From: Nitriliruptoraceae bacterium
GTDB lineage: Bacteria > Actinomycetota > Nitriliruptoria > Nitriliruptorales > Nitriliruptoraceae
Reading direction: 5' to 3'
NCBI GenBank assembly: GCA_018401275.1
Contig: JAGYKW010000010.1
Location: forward strand, 1 to 40,125
Length of the DNA stretch: 40,125 bases
The notes under the pieces were generated by a model that saw only the letters and a program-made list of their open reading frames with translations, did no database searches and had not been told where the DNA came from. Below are positions 34,453 to 40,125 of the stretch, in pieces. A program made the translations under genes and the position numbers. Within the stretch, counting starts at the first letter, position 1, and each line of letters begins with the position of its first letter.

Positions 34453-35130
34453 CTACGCCCCCTGCCGCGGGATGTTGACCTGCACGCCCGGTCGGAGCGT
34501 GAACGGATCACGGATGCCGTTGGCCTGCGCGATCGATCGCCAGGCGGTCGGATCGGCCAGCTCCACCGCAGCGACACGGTCGAGGGTCTCCCCTGGCTGC
34601 ATCAGGTGCGAGCCCTCAGGCGCCGGGGTGCCCGACGTCGGGTTCTGCTTGGGCCAGTTCTTGTCGTCCTCGAACTTCTGGAGCGTGATCGCACACTCGG
34701 CCCGGAGCGGGACACCACTCTCGTTGAACAGCTTGAACGTGATGTCGAGACTGGTGACGACCGCCTTGAACGACACGAAGTCGCCCCACTGGAAGCGGAC
34801 CCACGGCGGGCGTTCATCGTTGGTGTTCTTGTTCGTGCCGGCGACGGCAGCGGGCCGCACGAGCGCGACGAGCTTGCTCGTCCACTTCGTGACCGGCTGT
34901 GGCTTGTCCATCGGCGAGGTCGCGGGCTTCCCAGGGTTCAGTGTGCTGTCGAACATGAGGGTGAAGGAGATCGTCTCGGAGTCCATGCCTTGGAACTGCG
35001 GCTCCTCGTCGTCACTCTCCGACTCCCACTTCGCCGCGAGCGACATCGACAGCTCGTTGGGGTTGAACAGGAACGGGATGGCCGGGCCCTTCTCGACCTC
35101 GAACGAGGCCTTGGTGTCGAAGAGTCCCAT
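34453..35130 (-). CDS. LysM-domain tail/hub protein (Afp7-like)
   Basis: The 225-residue protein has an N-terminal domain found in LysM tail proteins (FEVEKGPAIPFLFNPNELS, then SETISFTLMFDST), a central region resembling the T4 gp53/Afp7 family (FKLFNESGVPLRAECAITLQ) and a C-terminal LysM at about residues 172-222 (PGETLDRVAAVELADPTAWR, ending VQVNIPR). It joins hub and wedge in the baseplate. The ATG at 35130 has a GGGAAG ribosome site. The frame is intact and the length normal. Confidence 0.9.
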   Translation of the reverse strand: MGLFDTKASFEVEKGPAIPFLFNPNELSMSLAAKWESESDDEEPQFQGMDSETISFTLMFDSTLNPGKPATSPMDKPQPVTKWTSKLVALVRPAAVAGTNKNTNDERPPWVRFQWGDFVSFKAVVTSLDITFKLFNESGVPLRAECAITLQKFEDDKNWPKQNPTSGTPAPEGSHLMQPGETLDRVAAVELADPTAWRSIAQANGIRDPFTLRPGVQVNIPRQGA

Positions 35131-35141
35131 GCGTCTTCCCC

Positions 35142-35853
35142 TCAGCCCGCGTCACGTGACGTGTCGCGACGGTTGGTCGTGCGGCTCGCGCGTGCGGCAC
35201 GCGCGGTCTTCTCTGCGCGCGCGACGTTCGCGGCGCGCAGCACATCCGAGGCGGCCTTCGCAGCCCTCCCGGTGCGTGCGGCGAGCTGCCTGGCCTCGCG
35301 CGCCTCGCGGGCGGCGCGCGCAGCCTTCGTCGTCGACGTGCGCTTGACCTCGCGGCGCGCGGGAGCAACGGCCTGTGGCGATGGAGTCGGTCGTGGCTTC
35401 GCCGCCTGGCGAGCGGCGTTGGACGACAGCTCGGCATCGATGGGGACCATGTTCTTCGCGACCGTCCCGGGCAGCCGCTGCCGCTCCGCATGCGCCGCAC
35501 GGTGCACGGTCAACGGCAGACCTCGGACCGGCATGTCGCGCGGGGCCCTGCGCTTGCGCGCGAGCAGCGCCGCGTAGGCAGCGAGCGCGCCTCCGCCCTG
35601 CGGCAAGGTCGGCACGGCCGGACCGGCGCTGCGCCCGCTCGGCAGCACCCCGTCGGGGAGCTCGGCGACGGCAGGGTGTCGGCTCGGCCGCACGAGCGGC
35701 GGTCGGGACAGCGACCTGCGCGGCGAAGGTCCGCGCACCGCGCACGACCGTCCCGACCGGACGTCGCTGCCGCAGGTCCGACGGGGTGCGCAGCGCACCG
35801 ACCATGCGCGCAGCGGAGCGGGCGACGAGGTCATGGTCAGCGGTCATCGTCAC
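35142..35853 (-). CDS. Ala/Arg-rich hypothetical protein between tube and LysM genes, one frame break
   Basis: This is the gene in the Afp6 position. Two overlapping frames each explain part of it: the upstream frame starts at a GTG at 35853 or an ATG at 35847 (MTADHDLVARSAARMVGAL) and is convincing until AARAAEPT; the second frame continues from RHPAVAELPDGVL to the stop. The span is 712 nt (3n+1), so removing one base near 35665-35690 gives about 236 residues. The C-terminal 90 residues are extremely Ala/Arg/Lys-rich and should form one long basic helix. There is no recognisable family. A role in tube-baseplate contact or length control is possible because no tape measure is visible in the window. 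Confidence 0.5.
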
Positions 35854-35860
35854 GGCCGGC

Positions 35861-36346
35861 TCACAGGAACGTCGAGGACGTGAATCCCTGGTGCGCGAGC
35901 TCCAGCTCCTCCGTCGCGATGCTGTCCTCGCCGACCGAGAGCGTCGGACCCGTCCAGCGCACCGGATAGGCCTTGAGCAACGTCCAGGTGCGCAGCCGCT
36001 TCCCCTTCGAGGAGATCAGCGTGATCGCGACCGAGTCGCGGTTCCCAGCCAGGCCGGACTGGGCGAAGCGCTGCCCGCCCACGATGTCGAACCAGTCGAA
36101 GAGGTTGTTGTCGTTGGTGATGCCGCGCTTGAGCGTGACGTTGGGCCAGGACAGCCGGGTCGGGAACTGGTGCGGCCCGTCGTTGACCCCGCCCTCCTGA
36201 TACTGCTCGACCTCGATCTCCATCTGGAGGCCGGCGATCTCGCTGAAGCGTCCGATGGTCAGCGCGTTGACCTCGACGATGAAGTTCGCCGCGGTCGAGT
36301 TGTCCTTGATGAACAGCTGGTCCTTGAGGAAGTTGCCGATGGCCAT
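35861..36346 (-). CDS. Tail tube protein, gp19-like (second tube gene)
   Basis: The 161-residue protein is a T4 gp19-type tube subunit. Conserved stretches are NFIVEVNALTIGRFSEIAGL, the VTLKRGITNDNNLFDWFD element, and the C-terminal TWTLLKAYPVRWTGPTL / EELELAHQGF signature. eCIS clusters commonly encode two or three such paralogues, one forming the tube body and others the tube start next to the baseplate; its place immediately before the baseplate genes fits the latter. The ATG at 36346 has GGGAG upstream. The frame is intact. Confidence 0.94.
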   Translation of the reverse strand: MAIGNFLKDQLFIKDNSTAANFIVEVNALTIGRFSEIAGLQMEIEVEQYQEGGVNDGPHQFPTRLSWPNVTLKRGITNDNNLFDWFDIVGGQRFAQSGLAGNRDSVAITLISSKGKRLRTWTLLKAYPVRWTGPTLSVGEDSIATEELELAHQGFTSSTFL

Positions 36347-36362
36347 GTGTCTCCCTCTGCGA

Positions 36363-36539
36363 TCAGGCGTTCGCGGCGACGCGTGCGTCGCGTGAGCGCA
36401 GGTCGACGTCGTTGACCATGCGGACCATGCGGACGCGGTCGCGATGCTGCAGCTCGAGAAGGGTGTCGAGCGACCAGCTCGTGTGGTACGCGAGGTACGC
36501 GACCTCGCGCCAGACGTCCTCCGCCGGGTACCGCTTCAT
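36363..36539 (-). CDS. DUF6760-type small eCIS protein (58 residues)
   Basis: Between the tail-assembly gene and the second tube gene there is a complete short gene. The ATG overlaps the stop of the assembly gene (ATGA) and the product reads MKRYPAEDVWREVAYLAYH at its start, then a helix with TSWSLDTLLELQHRDRV. This pattern (Y/P-A-E-D...EVAYxAYHxxWSxDxLLxLxHxxR) is the DUF6760 family that accompanies tube genes in eCIS loci. Its function is unknown; size and position are typical. Confidence 0.83.
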   Translation of the reverse strand: MKRYPAEDVWREVAYLAYHTSWSLDTLLELQHRDRVRMVRMVNDVDLRSRDARVAANA

Positions 36540-37216
36540 CGCTTGCCCTTCGGACGCTCGGTGCTGCGACCGACCTCCTCGATGCGGTTGCGCCGCGGCG
36601 TGGGCATCTCGATGCCGTCGTCATCGACGAGCGGAGCGCCGTTGCCATCGGACGCGTCCGCGTCAGGAGCGACGGACTTGCGCCTCCGGGCGACGGGCGC
36701 TGCAGCCTCGGCGGGCTCAGCCGCATCGGTGGCGACGCGCTCGGCCGCGAGCACGGCGGCCCGCGCCTCGATGGCCGCGGCCATGGCGTCGGCCGACATG
36801 CTGCCGGAGGACACGCTCACCGGGGCGGGTGCGCTCGGCTCGGTCGACGCGGGCCCGAAGCGGCGAGCGGCACGGCTGACGTCGGCGACGCTGCGCTGGA
36901 GCTGCTCGAGCTCGGCGTCGGTGCCGAAGTTGATGACGGAGTAGAAGTCCTGGAGGTACGCGAGGTCGGCGGCGAACAGCCCCTCGACGTCCTTGGGGCT
37001 GAGCCGCGTGCGCGTGCCGAGCCCGGAGATCACCCGCGCGAGCACGATGATCGTGAGGTAGGGGTCGTCGGCGTCCTTGACCTTCGGGTCGTTGAGCGGC
37101 TCGAGCTCGTCGCGCGCCGTCGCGAGACGCATCGTGCCCTCGCGGTGCACGGTCCCGTCGTCGTCGACGAGGCCCTTGGGGAGGACGAACTCGAACTCCG
37201 TGCGGAGACCGGACAT
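36536..37216 (-). CDS. Tail-assembly-like protein conserved in eCIS clusters
   Basis: The start is placed at the ATG at 37216, with GGAAGGAG upstream; an extension to 37342 is Pro/Arg-rich and lies in the stem-loop region. The 226-residue product begins with the conserved domain (GLRTEFEFVLPKGLVDDDG, REGTMRLATARDELEPL, SPKDVEGLFAADLAYLQDF), which resembles phage tail-assembly proteins found between the tube and the baseplate genes. The last 110 residues are Ala/Asp/Arg-rich and probably disordered. It may act as a chaperone for tube or baseplate assembly. Gene order and overlap with DUF6760 are typical of the family. Confidence 0.82.
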   Translation of the reverse strand: MSGLRTEFEFVLPKGLVDDDGTVHREGTMRLATARDELEPLNDPKVKDADDPYLTIIVLARVISGLGTRTRLSPKDVEGLFAADLAYLQDFYSVINFGTDAELEQLQRSVADVSRAARRFGPASTEPSAPAPVSVSSGSMSADAMAAAIEARAAVLAAERVATDAAEPAEAAAPVARRRKSVAPDADASDGNGAPLVDDDGIEMPTPRRNRIEEVGRSTERPKGKR

Positions 37217-37291
37217 CGCTGCTCCTTCCCGGCGGGCGGGCGCCCGTGCCGTCGTTCTTCGTCCCCCGCCCCGGACCGGGTCCGGACGCGG

Positions 37292-37332
37292 GTCCGGTCC
37301 GGCCCCCTGGGGAGTCGGGGGCCGGACCGGAC
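37292..37332 (-). terminator. Strong 16-bp stem-loop after the first tube gene, probable attenuator
   Basis: A perfect 16-bp inverted repeat (arms 37292-37307 and 37317-37332, minus-strand 5' arm GTCCGGTCCGGCCCCC) with a 9-nt loop lies 35 bp after the stop of the first tube gene and 76 bp before the next start. There is no U-rich tail. A second, smaller inverted repeat (37271-37285) follows on the minus strand. Because the sheath and tube genes lie upstream and the low-copy baseplate genes downstream, partial termination or 3'-end protection here would give the right protein ratios. Confidence 0.65.
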
Positions 37333-37366
37333 GGCCCGTCACGCGGACGGGGTCGTCCTCAATGCA

Positions 37367-37808
37367 TCAGGAGACGCGCTCGAGGAACTCGTGGGTGATG
37401 GTCACCGTCTCCACGACGATGTCGTCACCACCCGAGTCGAGGTCGGACGCGGTCCACTCGCTGATCCAGGCGTTCTCGAAGTTCCAACGCCCGGACTCGT
37501 CGCCGGCCGGGTCGAACATCACGATGGAGCCGTTCTTGCGCTCCACCGCGCCGTCGAGCACCGTCTGGTACCACTCGACCAGCGGGTTGTCCGCGGAGAA
37601 GACCGCGGCTCAGCGTGATGTCGCCGTAGTTCACGCGACCCGGGCGCTTGCGCGTGACGAGCTTGCCGTCCGCGAGCGTGTCGGTGTACTCGACCACCTC
37701 GGCCGTGTATCCCAGTCCGGTGATGCCGGTGAACCGGCCCAGCTCGACGCCCTCGATCTCGAGGGCGAAGAGTGAGCCCATGTACTCCTGATCATGTTCG
37801 TTCGCCAC
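37367..37808 (-). CDS. Tail tube protein, gp19-like (first tube gene), one frame break
   Basis: The GTG start at 37808 leads into EYMGSLFALEIEGVELGRF and ITGLGYTAEVVEYTD, followed by VNYGDITLSRG, all typical of gp19-family tube proteins. The frame then becomes non-protein-like, while the next frame continues with ADNPLVEWYQTVLDG, GSIVMFDPAGDESGRWNFEN and the conserved C-terminus DIVVETVTITHEFLERVS. The switch is near 37598-37612. The total of 442 nt is 3n+1, so removing one base restores a normal 146-residue tube protein. As the main tube subunit it should be essential for the particle, so a base error in the sequence is the simplest explanation. Confidence 0.83.
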
Positions 37809-37850
37809 GTTCGTTCCTTCCTCGTCGGTTCAGGTCCTGTCCTGCAGCGG

Positions 37851-37874
37851 CTCCGGCCGGATGCCCGACCGGAG
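37851..37874. other. Small hairpin between sheath and tube genes
   Basis: A 10-bp stem with one mismatch (CTCCGGCCGG at 37851-37860, CCGACCGGAG at 37865-37874) and a 4-nt loop lies in the 79-bp gap between sheath stop and tube start. It could stabilise the sheath mRNA 3' end or act as a processing site; no other evidence is seen. Confidence 0.35.
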
Positions 37875-37887
37875 GTCGTACTCCGGA

Positions 37888-39453
37888 TCAGTTCGAGCTG
37901 TCCTTCAGCTGGCTGATCCGGAAGATGACGAACTCGGCGGGCTTCACCGGAGCGATACCGACCTCGACGATGAGCTTGCCCTCGTCGATCGACTCCGGCG
38001 GGTTGTTCTCCGCGTCGCACTTGACGAAGAACGCCTGGTCCGGCGTCGCGCCGAAGAGCGCGCCGTCACGCCACAGCCCACGCAGGAACGCGTTGACGGT
38101 GCGCTTGACACCCTCCCACAGCTTCTGGTCGTTGGGCTCGAAGACGACCCACTGCGTCCCGTCCATGATGGCCTGCTCGACCATGTTGAACAGACGACGC
38201 ACGTTGATGTAGCGCCAGTCCGAGTCGCTCGACAGCGTGCGGGCACCCCAGACACGGATACCGCGCGTGCCGAACGGGCGGATGCAGTTGATCCCGATCG
38301 GGTTGAGCAGACCCTGCTCGGCCTTGGTGATCGGGAGCTCGACGTCGAGCGCGCCACGGACGATCTCGTTGGCCGGAGCCTTCCAGACGCCACGGGTCTC
38401 GTCGACGCGCGCCCACAGCCCGGCCATGTGGCCCGACGGCGGGACGAGGATCTCGTCGTCACCGTTGGTCGGGGCCGGGTTCGCGACCTTGATCCAGGGG
38501 TAGTAGAACGCCGCGAACTGCGAGTCGTACATCGCGACGTCGGTCCGCCACTCCTTGATCTGCTGCACCGACATGCTCGGCGGTGCGTCGAGCACGGCCA
38601 TACGGTTGGCCTGCGCCTCACAGTGGTTGATCAGTGCCGTCTGCACCGACTTCCACATCCCGAGGTCGACGGTGCCATCGTCCTTGGTGGCAGCGGTGAT
38701 CAGGTCGGGGACGAGCACCATGGTGACGTCCTCGGCGATCACGAGGCCGTTGATCCCGTGACGCTTCGTCTCGGAACCGGCGAACGCCGGCGCCTTGACC
38801 TCGACCGGCTCACGCGGCGCCGGCTCGAGCGCGTACAGGCCCGCCTTCGGCATCGCGAGGTTCAGGTCCATGTCGTCCTTGAGCTGCGCCTTGACCGCGA
38901 CCTTGATGTACTCGGAGGCGGCGGAGACGACGGACTCGACGAACGTGTCACCGGGGGTGATGGTCAGCCCCGCGTAGGTCTCGACGACGACGCCGTCCTT
39001 GAGGACGGTCAGGTCGAAGACCGGGTCGGAGCCCTCGGGCGCCTCGGCCGACTCGACGGCGACGGAGATCCCGTCGGCCGGGCCGACCGACGCGAACTCG
39101 AGGACCTGTCCGACGGCGCGGTCCGCAGCGGGCAGCGCCAGGTGACCGGGCTCCTCGGACGGACGGTTGTGGGGGATGCGGACGATGTAGCAGACGGCGC
39201 CTCCGTTGAGGAACCAGCCGTACACCGAGTGCGGCAGCATGGCGCCGGGCACGAAGCCTCCGAAGAGGGACTCGTACTGCGTCCAGCTGGTGACCAGGCG
39301 GGGCTTGAGGCCCTCCGGGTCGGTCGGGTCGTCGTTCGGGGCCTTCTCGGTGAAGCCCACGAACGCGGCGATGGCCGTCGCGCCTGCGGACAGGGATGCC
39401 GAACCGGACGGCACCTCCTCGATGTAGACCCCTGGGGTCAGGTAACTCGCCAT
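37888..39453 (-). CDS. Contractile tail sheath protein (Afp2/Pvc2-like)
   Basis: The 521-residue protein is the contractile sheath subunit. The N-terminal signature LTPGVYIEEVPSGSAS is at about residues 5-20, the central part includes IRPFGTRGIRVWGARTLS and DWRYINVRRLFNMVEQAI, and the C-terminal strand is PAEFVIFRISQL; all are conserved in phage and eCIS sheaths and needed for subunit handshaking. It contracts around the tube to drive injection. The ATG has GGAGG six bases upstream. The frame is intact. A single sheath gene is present in this window. Confidence 0.96.
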   Translation of the reverse strand: MASYLTPGVYIEEVPSGSASLSAGATAIAAFVGFTEKAPNDDPTDPEGLKPRLVTSWTQYESLFGGFVPGAMLPHSVYGWFLNGGAVCYIVRIPHNRPSEEPGHLALPAADRAVGQVLEFASVGPADGISVAVESAEAPEGSDPVFDLTVLKDGVVVETYAGLTITPGDTFVESVVSAASEYIKVAVKAQLKDDMDLNLAMPKAGLYALEPAPREPVEVKAPAFAGSETKRHGINGLVIAEDVTMVLVPDLITAATKDDGTVDLGMWKSVQTALINHCEAQANRMAVLDAPPSMSVQQIKEWRTDVAMYDSQFAAFYYPWIKVANPAPTNGDDEILVPPSGHMAGLWARVDETRGVWKAPANEIVRGALDVELPITKAEQGLLNPIGINCIRPFGTRGIRVWGARTLSSDSDWRYINVRRLFNMVEQAIMDGTQWVVFEPNDQKLWEGVKRTVNAFLRGLWRDGALFGATPDQAFFVKCDAENNPPESIDEGKLIVEVGIAPVKPAEFVIFRISQLKDSSN

Positions 39454-39603
39454 ACGTGCCTCCGTGTGTGATCGCCCGTTCGGATGAAGTGACGGCGCAT
39501 GGGGCCGCCCTCCGGGTTGCGCGGGTCAAGGTCGTCGGTCAGGTCCTTCTCGTTCCGGTGATGCGCCGGACGGGTGCGCGCACCCGGGCCGACGGACGTC
39601 ATC

Positions 39604-39630
39604 GTCCTGCTGGTCCTGCTGGTCCTGCTC
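39604..39630. repeat. 9-bp tandem repeat, three copies, in the gap upstream of the sheath gene
   Basis: The unit GTCCTGCTG occurs three times in a row, the last copy with one change. It lies inside the 229-bp gap (39454-39682) between the PAAR-like and sheath genes, which otherwise contains a 14-bp GC palindrome (GGGTGCGCGCACCC) and no recognised gene. The gap probably contains a promoter or processing site for the sheath transcript, but I could not identify -35/-10 boxes. Confidence 0.55.
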
Positions 39631-39682
39631 CTGCCCGCACGTCGTGCGGACGAGGTCGTGACGATCGAGCGCTCCCGCAGCA

Positions 39683-40072
39683 TCACGGCACCTGCACCGT
39701 GAACTGTCCGGGGACGCTGATCGAGATCGAGCCGCCGAACGCGCAGGTCGCCATCGAGGCGTCGTTGAGGGCGGGCTTGCCGCCGATCTGCACGGTCGGG
39801 GATCCCGGCGCCCAGGGGCCGGGGACGTTGGGCATGCACGGCATGGGCGTCAGCACACCCATCGCCGCAGCGGTCGCCGCAGCGACCTGCGGGTTCGACA
39901 TCGACATGCACACACCGAAGGGTGCGATGTTGAGCATCGGCGCGTTGTCCATCGCGGTCGCCGCCGGCTGCGGACCGGCGTTCACCATGCCGACGGGCAG
40001 CACGTTCATGGTCCCGGGTGCTGCGCCCATCGTGCACATCATCATCGCGCCGCCGGTGACGAGGAAGCCCAT
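39683..40072 (-). CDS. PAAR-like spike-tip protein (DUF4280)
   Basis: The 129-residue protein has the PAAR-like DUF4280 pattern: an N-terminal TGGAMMMCTMGAAPGTMNVLP, a central NIAPFGVCMSMSNPQVAAAT, then VLTPMPCMPNVPGPW and a closing GGSISISVPGQFTVQVP. Cysteines at about residues 13, 55, 79 and 109 are spaced as in the family. Such proteins form the sharp tip on the VgrG-like spike. Here it is encoded upstream of the sheath, not between the gp25 and J-like genes as in Afp. Its ATG overlaps the stop of the preceding gene (TGATG). Confidence 0.88.
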   Translation of the reverse strand: MGFLVTGGAMMMCTMGAAPGTMNVLPVGMVNAGPQPAATAMDNAPMLNIAPFGVCMSMSNPQVAAATAAAMGVLTPMPCMPNVPGPWAPGSPTVQIGGKPALNDASMATCAFGGSISISVPGQFTVQVP

Positions 40073-40125
40073 CAGCTCTGCTCCTCGGTCGACGTCTCGA
40101 CGTCGGTCACGGTGAGCCGCGACGG
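40072..40125 (-). CDS. C-terminal end of an unknown gene running off the window
   Basis: The minus-strand frame from the window edge gives 17 residues ending TDVETSTEEQS and a TGA that overlaps the ATG of the PAAR-like gene. The overlap and the continuing direction suggest a translated upstream gene of the same operon. Nothing can be said about its function from this length. Confidence 0.45.
   Translation of the reverse strand, partial: PSRLTVTDVETSTEEQS

Noticed and set aside
37367-37808. Programmed frameshift in the tube/assembly region, as in phage tail-assembly chaperones
   Set aside because: The break is in the tube gene itself, not in the assembly gene, and no slippery heptamer is seen; the upstream frame continues as nonsense instead of ending soon after the switch.
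1856-39630. CRISPR arrays
   Set aside because: All repeats are short head-to-tail tandem units without spacers, and no cas genes are present.

Overview
This is a high-GC window from a bacterium whose codon use, GTG starts and gene families point to the Actinomycetota; I cannot place it more precisely. Nearly all of it is one long leftward (minus-strand) gene array encoding an extracellular-type contractile injection system (eCIS, the Afp/PVC/Streptomyces-CIS family of phage-tail-like particles), followed by a large set of membrane and regulatory genes.

Layout, in the direction of transcription (from about 40.1 kb down to 1.9 kb). (1) Particle genes, 40.1-28.1 kb: the 3' end of an unknown gene, a PAAR-like DUF4280 spike tip, sheath, first tube protein, a tail-assembly protein, a 58-residue DUF6760 protein missed by ordinary ORF cut-offs, second tube protein, an Ala/Arg-rich protein, LysM baseplate/hub protein, VgrG-like spike, gp25 baseplate protein, baseplate J-like protein, TIGR02242-type tail protein, a zinc-ribbon membrane protein and a Pvc16/DUF4255 protein. 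(2) Three consecutive giant single-pass membrane proteins, 28.1-16.2 kb, each with two Ig/CARDB-like domains, one membrane segment and then carboxypeptidase-regulatory-like repeats, with different C-terminal tips. (3) A small hypothetical protein and a beta-propeller, 16.1-14.1 kb. (4) One plus-strand gene, 11.4-14.1 kb, encoding a beta-rich plus coiled-coil protein; it is the best cargo/effector candidate. (5) The AAA+ ATPase of the eCIS, a membrane-anchored degenerate NTPase/TPR protein, a small protein and a membrane-anchored coiled coil, 11.2-6.0 kb. (6) A translationally coupled VWA - PP2C phosphatase - transmembrane kinase triad and a basic hypothetical protein, 6.0-1.9 kb. A plus-strand SAM methyltransferase (165-1832) converges on the array.

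My reading is that this is a contractile injection system with an unusually large membrane-associated periphery: at least seven membrane-anchored proteins (three giants, zinc ribbon, TPR, coiled coil, kinase) plus a phospho-switch of the TerY-P type (VWA, PP2C, kinase). This resembles in logic, not in sequence, the kinase/phosphatase control of type VI secretion. I see no tape measure (Afp14) or classical tail fibre (Afp13) in the window.

The sequence carries single-base frame breaks in several genes that should be intact: the ATPase (two), the TPR protein, the first tube and the Ala/Arg-rich protein. In each of these the reading frame is restored by removing one base. At least six more breaks lie in the glycine-rich tail of the third giant protein. 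They look more like base-calling or assembly errors than decay, but cannot be resolved from sequence alone. Short 9-15 bp tandem duplications are also scattered across the window.
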